A stretch of DNA of 64,000 nucleotides from Dactylis glomerata (Eukaryota; Streptophyta; Magnoliopsida; Poales; Poaceae). The notes beneath the pieces are model-generated. The model saw only the letters and a program-made list of their open reading frames with translations, was not told the origin of the DNA and did no database searches. Within the stretch, counting starts at the first letter, position 1. Every line of letters begins with the position of its first letter. The translations under genes were made by a program, and so were the position numbers. The stretch lies in assembly GCA_007115705.1 (NCBI GenBank), contig QXEO01001810.1:586240-650239 (forward strand), written 5' to 3'. Of the stretch, positions 54,601 through 64,000 are shown one piece after another.

Positions 54601-56473
54601 TGGGAAACGGTGGTCGACCGTCCGATAGTGCCTCGGTCCGGCCACCATGCAGTGAGTCCTTATCTTCTTCCATCGTGGAGCAGGCCAAGCAGCAGGCGCT
54701 GGGACACCTTGGTCCAGAGCATCGACACTTGACCACCAGAGGCTCATAGCGACAGCAACGCTTGAACATGTTGATGGCGAGGGTGGGATGTACACTGGAG
54801 GAGCACACCCAGGTGTCCTGCCAACAGCGGAGCCACTTGCGACTGGACTCCTTGCTCCGCTGGACGCACTTCTCGAGGTTGTCGATGGAGGTGGTGCGCA
54901 AGTAGTTGTCCTGGAGGTGATTGACGAACTCCGAGTGCATGTCGTCCTAGGAGTCGATGTTGTTCTTTGGGAGGGTGTTGAGCCACTGCCTTGTGCTATC
55001 GTCCACCAGCAACGACAGGCAGTGAGTGGCCACCAGCTCGGTGTGGCCGGTGATTCCAATTGCCTTGAGGTACGAGTCAATCCAGATGGTGGGATCTTGC
55101 TTGGGGTCGTACTTCTTGACCTCCCTTGGAGCCTTGAAGTTCAGCGGGTACACCTTGCCTCGGACCATTGGTCTGAAACATGAGGGCCCAACACGCGCGA
55201 GCGAACCGGATTGCTCGGCGCGGTTGGTGAGGGTGTGCTGCAGATCGTACAACTGTTGTGCGTGCCATGCTTGTTTGTTGAGGATGTGGGTGTGCGGGTC
55301 AACATGCCGACCATCGTTGGTGTAGCATTGTTGATGCGGCGGCTCATTGGAGGAGTACACGGGCTGATCGTTTCGCGGTTGGCCTTGCGGCTGCACCTGC
55401 CCAGGCGGGGGGTAGTTTTGAAGGTTGGCAGCCGGTGCTGCTGTGGCGGCAGCGATGATGGTGCGATTGCCAGTGGAGGCCGCCCTGCTGCCGGAAGACC
55501 GGGAGTACACCCGCCCATGCGAGTCGCAGCTGTCCCCCTGCTGCTGGATGCACTTGTTCAGCAGGTTTTTGGCGTAGGCGATCCCCAAGGTGTTGTCGGC
55601 CGTCGGGTCGATGCTGGCGAGGGCCGCTGCAGAGGCGATGATATTGTCCATCGGCGTTGTCTCTTGCAGCATGTTGTTCTCGGCGACCTCCCTCGTGGCC
55701 AAGAATATTCTTGGTTGGCCTAGGGTAGGATTGGCGTTGGGCGGTGGTTGGGAAGGTCCGGCAGCAGTCGCCCCAGCAATTGGGCGAGTGGTAGCACCTA
55801 GAGCCGTGGCCGGTTGGCTAGATCCATCCTCCAAGGGGCCAGAGATCTGGACTTGGCACGGGGTGTCGAAGTTGAGAGTGCATGCTGGCATCTCGTCCGC
55901 TAGTCTCTTCTTCCACTTCCGCTGGTGGTACTCTGAGAGCTCGGTGGCAGTCTGCTTTTCGAGGCGAAATTTTTCTCACTCTCGCTGCTCTTTGACCCTG
56001 GCCTCCTCAAGGGTCTTGCGAGAAGCTTCAACCTCTAACACCGGCAGGTCGGTGTGGATTGGAGTGGAGAACGGATCTGGTGGTGGCGGCGGTGGGTCGC
56101 TGCCGGCCATGAGGACGGCACAAGGCTCCTCCCAGATCCCATTCTCGGACTCGGACTCCGAGTAGGACAAGGGTTCCGATAGGTCTCCGCGGCACCAGTC
56201 AGATGGCACGCGGGTGATGGAGCCGTCGAACGAAGTGGCAGTGATAGATCCATTGCCAGAAGGAGGGTCGATGGAGTCAGCATCGTCGGCCAGTGTGTCG
56301 AACTCGATAGTGTTGTCGATGTCGCCTTTGATCGAACCCCCTCCCGAGAGTGGGAGAGTGGCCGATCGAGCTTGGTCGTACTCCGCCTAAGTAAGGAGCG
56401 GAGTCATGCGCATGTTTTGCGCTGAGTCATCGAATTTCTCGATGGTGTCGGTGAGGCCGACGAAGATGTTCAT
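54600..56473 (-). pseudogene. Gypsy gag (Tat-like), broken by stops
   Basis: Minus-strand gag starting MNIFVGLTDTIEKLDD at 56473. In-frame stops at 56387-56389 (TAG), 55976-55978 (TGA) and 54944-54946 (TAG after NNIDS) lie in one continuous frame. Features: Ser/Asp/Glu stretch (about 56200-56150), Pro-rich linker, Gln/Pro-rich region, and the Retrotrans_gag domain with KKYDPKQDPTIWIDSYLKA and RQWLNTLPK, then EFVNHLQDNY and WLRCWQDT. Similarity fades below about 54760. No protease or pol follows. The PBS and LTR lie upstream at 56749 on. Confidence 0.75.
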
Positions 56474-56602
56474 GCTACCCACTATCGAGCTTGGTCGTAC
56501 TCCGCCTAAGTAAGGAGCGGAGTCATGCGCATGTTTTGCGCTGAGTCATCCAATTTCTCGATGGTGTCGGTGAGGCCGACGAAGATGTTCATGCTACCCA
56601 CT
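56365..56602. repeat. 119-bp tandem duplication over the gag start
   Basis: 56365-56483 and 56484-56602 are identical except for one base (CGAATTT versus CCAATTT). Each holds the ATG and first residues of gag. As 119 is not divisible by 3, only the copy nearer the gag body (ATG at 56471-56473) is in frame. Confidence 0.95.
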
Positions 56603-56748
56603 GGCAATATGTAGGCACAGGTGACATGCGCGGAGGCTGGCCGGCTTGATGTAGAAGCAGGAGTCGTGAGCGACTAGCGTGCCAGTGGCGAATTGCCGGT
56701 CAGTCGACATGATGGGTCCCGCCGCGGATCTATGGCCATACAAACCGT

Positions 56749-56766
56749 GCCCCACGGTGGGTGCCA
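56749..56766 (-). other. Gypsy primer-binding site (TGGCACCCACCGTGGGGC)
   Basis: Minus-strand TGGCACCCACCGTGGGGC, upstream of gag. It resembles the PBS at 42227-42243. Confidence 0.7.
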
Positions 56767-57190
56767 CTATCATGGGAATGGTCACGGCAGATGCTACCGG
56801 AGGTAGCGAAGGAGAAGGATGGGGCAAGGAGATTGTAGCCATCCGCGGATCAAGATTGCAAGACACAGGGTTTTACCCAGGTTCGCCCATGTAGGGTAAA
56901 GACCTACGTCCTGCTTGTCTAGATTGATATTGATGGTGTTACAAGGGTTGCGAGTCCAAGCATTGGGCGTAAGACTGCTTTTATGGGGTGTATAATGGAG
57001 CGGATCCTCTCTATGTCCCTCTAGCCTGGCTTATATAGCAGTCGTCGGGCTAGGGTTTACAGATATTTAGGCCGAGTTTGTTAGAGACTCGGTCTTTGAC
57101 CTAATCGACTGGGCCTAGCTACGCTTCTGTGATTCGTGTTCCACTCGCCAGGCCTCATATAATGGGCCATCCAGTCGCCGTGCCCCCCAA
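56767..57190 (-). repeat. Gypsy 5' LTR (boundaries approximate)
   Basis: Lies outside the PBS and contains GTTTTACCCAGGTTCGCCC and ACGTCCTGCTTGTC, shared in part with the 479-bp LTR at 42246-42724, and a GGCTTATATAGCAG promoter-like site (about 57028-57041). The exact ends could not be fixed and no partner LTR was found. Confidence 0.55.
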
Positions 57191-58999
57191 GCAAGTCTCC
57201 ATGTATGGAATATCTTCTTCTGTGATTTTTGTTGATGTAGAGGGATGCCCTGGGCATACCCAAGGTTATGGTTTTTACCATCCTTAGATACATCTTGGTT
57301 TAACTGTGATTCATTCCCTGTAAAAAAACTTCACTACAAAAAAAAACAACTCCCACTTTTTTCTGGGGGGTTAAATTGTTAGTGCATAAAAAGACATAGA
57401 TCTTGCCATCAAAAGAACACCCAAATTAATTTGGCTCCTCATTTTCAGAGAGTTGCTAAAGTTCATATCATCTAAAAAATCTCAAAATATCCAAAAAAAG
57501 ATCAAATTAAAACTCAAAAGAAGCACCAAACAAAGACAAAGACAAAATATGTCCTTAAAAACAGCTGCGTCGCGCCTGGTGAAGGTGTTATCTCCAGCAA
57601 TCCAAAAATTTGGTGATCGCGAGCCGGTTGCTGCATCTGCGGCGGAGCAAGGGGAGGACAACGGATCTTCCCTAGCAAAGCTCGGGCAGGAAATGAGCAG
57701 ACAAAGAGGTACGATCTGTTGTTCGTATGAACTGATGTGGTTCGATGATTCATGCAAAACATTGCATTTTTAGAGGCTGCACGTATATGCTTCGTGGTAC
57801 TGGTAGGAACAAAGTCTGGTACTCTGGTTTAAGACAAAGTCAGTTTAGTGGGGGCGCAGAATGGGTCGTATGCATGTCATGCAATCGACAGATCGTGCAG
57901 GAAATGTTGACATGATACGATTAGCCAAAAAAATGTAATTGCTGGGTTATCCTTGGTACGGAACAAAGATAACTTGAGTTTCCCTATTTTGAGTACTGTG
58001 GCTGCTAATTTTTTTTGGGAAAGGTGTTAGGTATTAGACACTAGGAACGTCAGAATATACTAATTAAACTAGCCCCTAGGTGAGGAGACGGTTGGTCCAT
58101 GACGTCGCCGAACGAACAAGACCGCCTCTGTGATAACGTCTGCATCTTACTAAATGCGCCTGCTCCTTTTAAGTAGCACTGTTTAAAAATCTACATATCT
58201 ATGATATACATAGAGACATACATGAATAAGCATCTAACATGTCGTGAAGTGATTGGTCCAGCACCTGGAGCCGGGAGCCAATATAAGTTTCCGTGTACTT
58301 GTGATCACCAATCAATGAAAGTATGAAGGACTATATTTGTTGACCCCTTGCCTTTTTTCTGATTTCCTACCAAACAAATAAACGTGCTCCTGAACTTCCG
58401 GAAATGCGATTCTCAAAGGACCCAAAATTCATCCTTCGATACGAACGGATTATAATGTGTTGTGCCAAAGAGTTTGCATTGTCTTTGAAAAGGACACCTA
58501 GGGCAATCGTCTTTAAATTCAGTCGAGTTATTGCACCTAGTAGTCCAAGTTCTTCACAATGGCAGTTAAGGTGGCCCAAACCTTCTCTTGTCATCCTTTT
58601 GCTCAAGGTTCCTGAGAGGTCAATGTATATTATTGTACGTGTAGGACTATTGGTGTCCTAATATTCTGGGTGGAGACATATTATCGCACATATGTTATAT
58701 GTGTAATCCATACTCCCTCGGTTGTGCCCCCGCTCAAGATTAAACTAGTTAATGTTGATGATGCCAACATAAGGTGGAATATTTTTCCATGCAGAATACC
58801 AAATGAGCCCTGTTAGTAAATATTTATTCATCGTCCGTAGATCCAAATATGCAAAGTGAGTACTGCCAATAGTATATCCATTTGCCAACATATTTTATTT
58901 TATTAAGAGAGAGCAAGGCAAGCTTTGCTCCTAACGAATGTTTGAACTTAAGTAACAATTGGTGGTATCGAATATATTACAGTACAGTCATGCACATAT
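57191..58999. other. Intergenic stretch 3' of the cyclase gene
   Basis: The first part (57230-57300) has a GATGCCCTGGGCATACCC word like the Athila-type internal repeats, probably a retrotransposon fragment. A 106-codon plus-strand frame at 57453-57773 has no recognisable domain. The rest is mostly AT-rich single-copy-looking DNA that should include the 3' flank of the cyclase gene. No further gene is seen. Confidence 0.4.
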
Positions 59000-61900
59000 T
59001 CACATCAGTTTTCTGTTTGCGATAATTCTGCGCCGGAACTCTCCAAGAGCCCAAATTGGGAAAGCATTGCGGTAGTTGGGGTAGTTAAAGTAAAAGGCGG
59101 AGTTAGCACTTCCGGCATGTTCCTGTAAAAGAGAATAGATGTATAATCATGAAATACTGATAGAAATTTCACAAAACATATATTAGTTTCGAGGTAGTAG
59201 GCATCACAACCCTTGCATATGTATCTCAATCTTTTCATGAAAATATATAACAACCTTAAGATAGGTAATGTAATGCTAACAGTTTGAGTCTCTTTGACAC
59301 CTCCCAATGCATTTGTTTTTAAGTGTGCTTTTAGGACATAGTAAAATTTTCAAGACAACCATCCCACTTATTTGTATCATACATATCCAAGGTATTTGAT
59401 ACAATTGACCCTACTTTTCATAATATTTCTTCAGTTTAATTGGATTGAATGATCCAAGCATGTGAATGCGTGAAAAGAACATATGTCAGATTGGAGGCAG
59501 TGACATCCTCTCTACTCGTTCACTAGTGCCTCGTAGATGGAATTTTGATACAGAATGCTATGAGAAATCATTAAATATCTGATGTGTCGTGTTAAAAATC
59601 TGATGTTACATCTTTAACTTTTCCTATCATGATTTTCAAAGAGGATTTCTACCTTTTAATTGTATTTTGTATTAGAGGTTCTTTGTTCAAAGAATTCATC
59701 AGTAGTAATGTATAGCTAGTCTCAAAATTACCTGTTGGGGAAACTCGCCTGTGTCTAGCTGCATGTTTATCAATACTTGTGCTCCACGATACACAGGTGT
59801 TGGGTCTATTTCAACCTGGTGAGAATGTCCAAGATGATTTTTTTTCGTCAGATAACGCAGTTATTCACTTATAATAAGTCCACAGAAACCCAGATTGATT
59901 TTGAAAGAAGAGTATATTATATAAAAGGATATATTACCAAATGCATCAAGGAATGAACATACCTGCCCAGCATATATTAAACCTAACATTGCCCATGCAG
60001 TGTTGACCGCCTGAGAACTTCCGCTATCAACGTAAGCCTGTGTATAGCTCAATATTTGGAGGAAAAACAATAAATGTACAATGTGTATCAGAATGCAACT
60101 TCAAATCTACATCACCCACATCTGAATTCTGTAACCTTAGAGCGAAACAGAAGTTCATATTTCTCAGCAACATTTAAAAGTATGTATTACCGTCAGCATA
60201 TTGTAAAAGAGCTCACGGATCAAACCATGGAAAAAACGCTAATTAAATGCGTGGGATTTGTGACCACTTTCTTTAGTTTTCAAGGGGAGAGAGAGACAGG
60301 AGGGGGGAGAGAGAGAGGGAGCTACGTACGCATCTTTATTCTTTTTTTAGACGTTTATCCAGCCCTTGGATCTACCTATAAAGTATTTCCCACCATTGAT
60401 CCACTTAACCGCGTTACCCTATTTTTCCTGCTACGACCCAACCGACACCTCAGCTTCTTTCGTCAAATTTGACAAAATTATCCTTTAAGGCAAACTTTAG
60501 TAGAAAATAGACGCAATCTAAAATAATTTTACAAAATAACCTTTTTGAGTAGCGTCTGCATTCACAACGCTACTCTCAATGGGTAGCACCCTTATCGATG
60601 GCGCTACCCTCAACGAGTAGCTCCCTTCCCTGGGGTGCTACCATCCTGCCAAGAATAGCGCCATGGACAAGGGAGTTACACCGCTGAGGAGCAGCGCGGT
60701 GGCAAGGATGCTACCACATGAGGGTAGTACCATGAAGATAGACGCTACACAAAAGGGTTATTTTATAAAATAATTTTAAATTATGTCTATTTTGTACTAA
60801 AGTTTCCCCGAAGGGTCAATTTTGTCAATTTAATCGCTTCTTCCCCTGACGGCCGACACCCATCTTCTTTCTCTCCTCGAACCTTCGCACCAATGCCTAA
60901 GTATTCGCAGATGCCGGCACCATCCTTGGCCGATCTGGAGCCCAAGGCCAGAAGGCCTATCTGCACAAGAAATATTCTCGTTCGTCACCCGGATTCTAAG
61001 GCGTCCCAACGCCGGCACCATCCTGCTCTGCCGCCTAGAGTGAAGACCTCGCAACGCTGGCACCAAGCCCCGCCGACGCCCGGAGCCCAACAGCCCAAGG
61101 CATATCCACATCGGCCCTATCCTCTTTTGTCATGGGGATCCCACAACGGGTTTGTGGTCGGCCGCCCGGGATCACATTCAGGCAAGCACTCGCAGATTGT
61201 TATTTGTGGAGAATATGTCAGGTGTAATGCTAGTTTAGGAAGTGGTACGGTTTGCAAAAATTATATAGGGTGGCCATCTACACTAAACATGCAAACTCAA
61301 GAAGACTACCATCACGACATGACACCGCCAGAACTATGAGCCGCCAGGTCCAATATTCAACACTTATCGAACATAATCCTTCCATCGTAATGTATTCCTT
61401 CCAACGGCTTCGACTTCAGGGCCATTAATTAGAATTGCTCATGTTAATTAAAGGGTTCTTATTATGGTTGTTTAGTTATATGTATTAATCTATATATTTA
61501 TCAGTGAGAGCTGCAAGGGATAATTCATTATTACATATGGAATATTTGTGTGTGTGTGGATATGGGGTGTGATTAGATACTCTCTGTTGTAAATAGTAAA
61601 TAAAATAATCTACCGTGGTTTTGCCGAACTGGTTGCAATGAGCACTGCTTTACTATTGGCTTGCAATACAACTACAAATCTGAGTCGGAATTCCAATGAC
61701 ATATTGAAATGTGCAACAGAAGAATTATATTTACCTCTGTTTTATAAGAAAGGTAGCTTTCTCCCCATCCACCTGTACTATGTTGCTTTGACAACAGAAA
61801 GTTGCAGGCTTTTCTGAGAGAAGAACTATTGTCATATGTTTTTCCTGCAGCAGATAATCCTTTTACTGCAAAGAATGTCCCATAAGTAAAACAAATGCCC

Positions 61901-62948
61901 CAGTTGCCATACCTGCATCATCATAAATGGGTACGATAGTTGTCATAAAATAAGAAGCAGGTAACATTTTTCTCTAAGAAAATAGTGTATAGTTTTCTCA
62001 CCAAGAACCATCATTACGTTGTCTGTTTTCAATAAACATGGCAGCACTTTTTATACAGTTCTCTATCTCATTGTTGCGGTAATGTGGATATTTCTCTTTG
62101 AACAGTATGAGAGCACCAAGGACAGATGACGTAGACTCAACAGATCTAGCAGTGTATTAATATAGGTTAGTTCTTATTAGTAATTATACAAGAAAATGGA
62201 CATAGTGTTATTTTTAAGTAAGATTGCATTCGGATTTCTTACGGATAATCGATGACAATATTCTTAAAGCTCTCGGACGGGTTGAGGATCTAAGTTATCA
62301 CCAAAGAAAACTAGCATTAGTCCATATGCGGATATAGTTTCTCTGTCTTGAGAGGGATGACATAATCTTGTTCACTTTTTTCGGTTAATTATTAGGGGAA
62401 ACATGAAATAATTTGTTGCATGTGAAAGGATAACAATAACAAGTCAGAACATTTATTTTTTGAACCACAGAACAGTTCGCTAAGAACTAAGTGTTCTAAA
62501 ACATGCATAATAATATGACAAAGTTGAGCTGTGGTGAAAACAATCCATAAATACATCATTTCTTATTCAAAAAATTTAATTATTTATTGCTATAAAAAAA
62601 TATGTGAATATTAAGTGGTAAGCATGGTTTTATAAATTACACCAATGAACTTTGTAATGATATATTTTGTTAGACTTTTTGCATACACAATAGATCAGAT
62701 AGTAAGTAGTGTCACAAAAAAAATTTATGTAAGATTTTATGGGAGTTTAAAGTAAGCGCACGGAATTGCACATTTGCCATGTCAAATTTGTTCTCAGGTC
62801 GATTAATGTGCTTATACAGCTTTCCCTGTTCAGTTGGAAAAAGTACAACATAGTCACATACCTCCAACCATGAGTATGTCCTTTTCAGTTCATATGCAGC
62901 AAAGGACCCATCTTTATTCTTCAGCGCCACCAAAGAGAAAATAAACAG
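59000..62948 (-). CDS. Oxidosqualene cyclase, C-terminal exons (5' part outside window)
   Basis: Oxidosqualene cyclases fold 2,3-oxidosqualene into sterol or triterpene skeletons on the endoplasmic reticulum membrane. Seven minus-strand exons join in frame with GT-AG borders: 62948-62862, 62289-62243, 62145-62002, 61912-61735, 60037-59963, 59815-59732, 59122-59000 (TGA). Family marks in order: NKDGSFAAYELKRTYSWLE, PSESFKNIVIDYP, QRNDGSW, YGNWGICFTYG, QHSTGGWGESYL, AVNTAWAMLGLIYAGQ, GEFPQQ, FYFNYPNYRN and FPIWALGEFRRR. At least three QW motifs are complete. The visible ~245 residues are one third of a usual ~760. The catalytic DCTAE region lies beyond 64000. No stops or broken splice sites were found, so this end looks functional. 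Product (cycloartenol, beta-amyrin or another cereal triterpene) cannot be decided. Confidence 0.92.
60468..60829. mobile_element. Long-TIR MITE in cyclase intron
   Basis: About 362 bp with ~90-bp inverted ends. The left end, 60468-60557 (TTTGACAAAATTATCC ... GAGTAGCGTCT), pairs with the right end, 60740-60829. It lies in the 1.7-kb intron between the exons at 61735-61912 and 59963-60037. The core repeats GCTACC/GGTAGC words in both directions. The long TIRs fit a Mutator-like MITE. The target duplication is unclear. Confidence 0.75.
60830..61734. other. Rest of the large cyclase intron
   Basis: Next to the MITE is a GC-rich stretch (60890-61180) with a 148-codon plus-strand frame (60893-61339) that lacks any recognisable domain. 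AT-rich intron follows. The contrast in composition suggests a second, unidentified insertion. Confidence 0.4.
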
Positions 62949-64000
62949 CTGTCATCAGTCACTATTTCTTATTGGAGAAGTCAAAGTTTTTTATGGTAGC
63001 AGAATCAAAGATCGGCAATATTTCACCATAAAATAGAACAACAACTATCGAGGTAAATAATAGATTAATTATTCACTTCATAGTGTTGTATGATCTTTTG
63101 TACTTGGATAATATATTGATAAATTTCATCATCTATCTTGGAAACAATTTGTGAAGATGTGATCGCTCATTTTTTGAAGTTATTTCGGTACTGGTTCTAC
63201 TGAATGATGAGGTGCTAAAGGCATCCTTTTTAATTGTAGATGCATAATTAAATAAGGGCCATTTGAAGACACAATAATTTCATTCCATGCAAGAGATGGG
63301 ACAAATTAATAATATCCTAGATCTAGATAAAATGCAAAATTTACATCTAAACAAAATGGATTTTTTTTCAAAATGAAATGAAATAAATAATAATTTTGAT
63401 TTAAGTATGTGTTCTCATTAACATGTGTGTTGTGAAAGGGTATACATACAAAGCACATAAATGCGCACCAACAATCTATCGCAACACATAGCCTAAGTTC
63501 CACTGAAACGCTTTGGTGGTAGATAGCTAAATGTCAAGTTAGCCTAAGCACTGGAAAATATTTTGTGTGACGCCTTTTTCTCTATCGACCCATAAACTAT
63601 GGCGCTCAGCCATCTAGCTTAATGGATATAAGCACGTCTCTTCGCTATAGTGGTATAGTGTTTCCAGTATCACTAATACTAATGTCATCTAAAATGAAAG
63701 GGTTTCCTAGAAAAGGTGAACTTTTGTTCTTGTCAAACACAATGGCAAGGTCTTATGTGGGCAACATTGAATATGTTTGATAAAAGTAAATTATCTCAAG
63801 TTAGCTAACTAAATTCAGCAAGCGACATCGCGCATTGCATAAGCGAACCCCCGATGCTCTACTTTAGACCACAATTCTTTATTATGTGGAAAAGATAATA
63901 AGGAGAGGGGTATTACCCTATTTTATCTATCATAAACATGATCTCTCCTGTGTAATAGATGGAGAATTCTTCAGATAGTTTAAACTAAAAGGAGGTTTAT
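62949..64000. other. AT-rich intron or upstream part of cyclase gene
   Basis: No exon of the cyclase family could be read on the minus strand in this last kilobase. The preceding exon must lie beyond 64000, making this a long intron, unless the gene is truncated. Nothing else was recognised. Confidence 0.5.

Noticed and set aside
58720..58760. Second Stowaway MITE (CTCCCTCGGTTG near 58712)
   Set aside because: Only one terminal-like word was found, with no matching inverted end or TA duplication.
62949..64000. Further upstream cyclase exons
   Set aside because: Minus-strand translation of the last kilobase shows no family motif such as DCTAE; preceding exons must lie outside the window.

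Overview
This is nuclear DNA from a large-genome grass, most likely Triticeae or a close Pooideae relative. The evidence is the density and type of LTR retrotransposons, a Stowaway MITE, Helitron ends, and a plant oxidosqualene cyclase gene with GT-AG introns. Nothing bacterial, organellar or CRISPR-like was seen. All calls are by eye, without database searches. LTR, target-site-duplication (TSD) and splice-site coordinates were counted from the sequence.

Layout. (1) 1-5034: remains of DNA transposons. A 1,458-bp block (1-1458) recurs at 3030-4487. It carries a Stowaway MITE, an RNase H-like fragment and an ORF1-like fragment of a PIF/Harbinger type element, whose probable terminus is at 5026-5034. 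A Helitron 3' end lies at 2620-2649. (2) 5038-34127: a plus-strand, multi-exon transposon gene ('putative gypsy-type' family) is split into three blocks by two minus-strand Athila-like LTR elements, E1 (6168-12994) and E2 (13543-33789, TSD GTTGG). E2 contains a plus-strand Sirevirus-like Copia element (16752-29948, TSD CTTTG). That element in turn contains a minus-strand solo LTR (20263-21936, TSD AGAAG). (3) 34128-40198: a third Athila-like element, E3. (4) 40199-42724: stacked tandem repeats, then a primer-binding site (PBS) and a 479-bp LTR of a minus-strand Gypsy element. (5) 42745-53930: an LTR of another Gypsy element, interrupted by E4 (43374-53925, TSD CGCTG). E4 is a plus-strand Athila-like element with open gag-protease and env-position ORFs but no reverse transcriptase or integrase. 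Its 5' LTR holds a Helitron-like insertion. (6) 53931-57190: remains of a minus-strand Gypsy element (gag, PBS, LTR). (7) 59000-62948: the only evident host gene, the 3' seven exons of an oxidosqualene cyclase on the minus strand. Its 5' exons lie beyond 64000.

How the parts relate. E1, E2 and E3 lack pol, each keeps a different ORF remnant, and they share 3' internal sequence with E4, so they behave as non-autonomous relatives. The insertion order is the split gene, then E1 and E2, then Copia in E2, then the solo LTR. LTR comparison by eye agrees: about 1% divergence in the Copia LTRs, about 2% in E4 and a few percent in E2. The most interesting signal is that two unrelated elements (Copia and E4) repeat LTR-type palindromic sequence inside the element, directly ahead of the 3' extra ORF. 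In Copia this block also has a TATA box, suggesting a private promoter.
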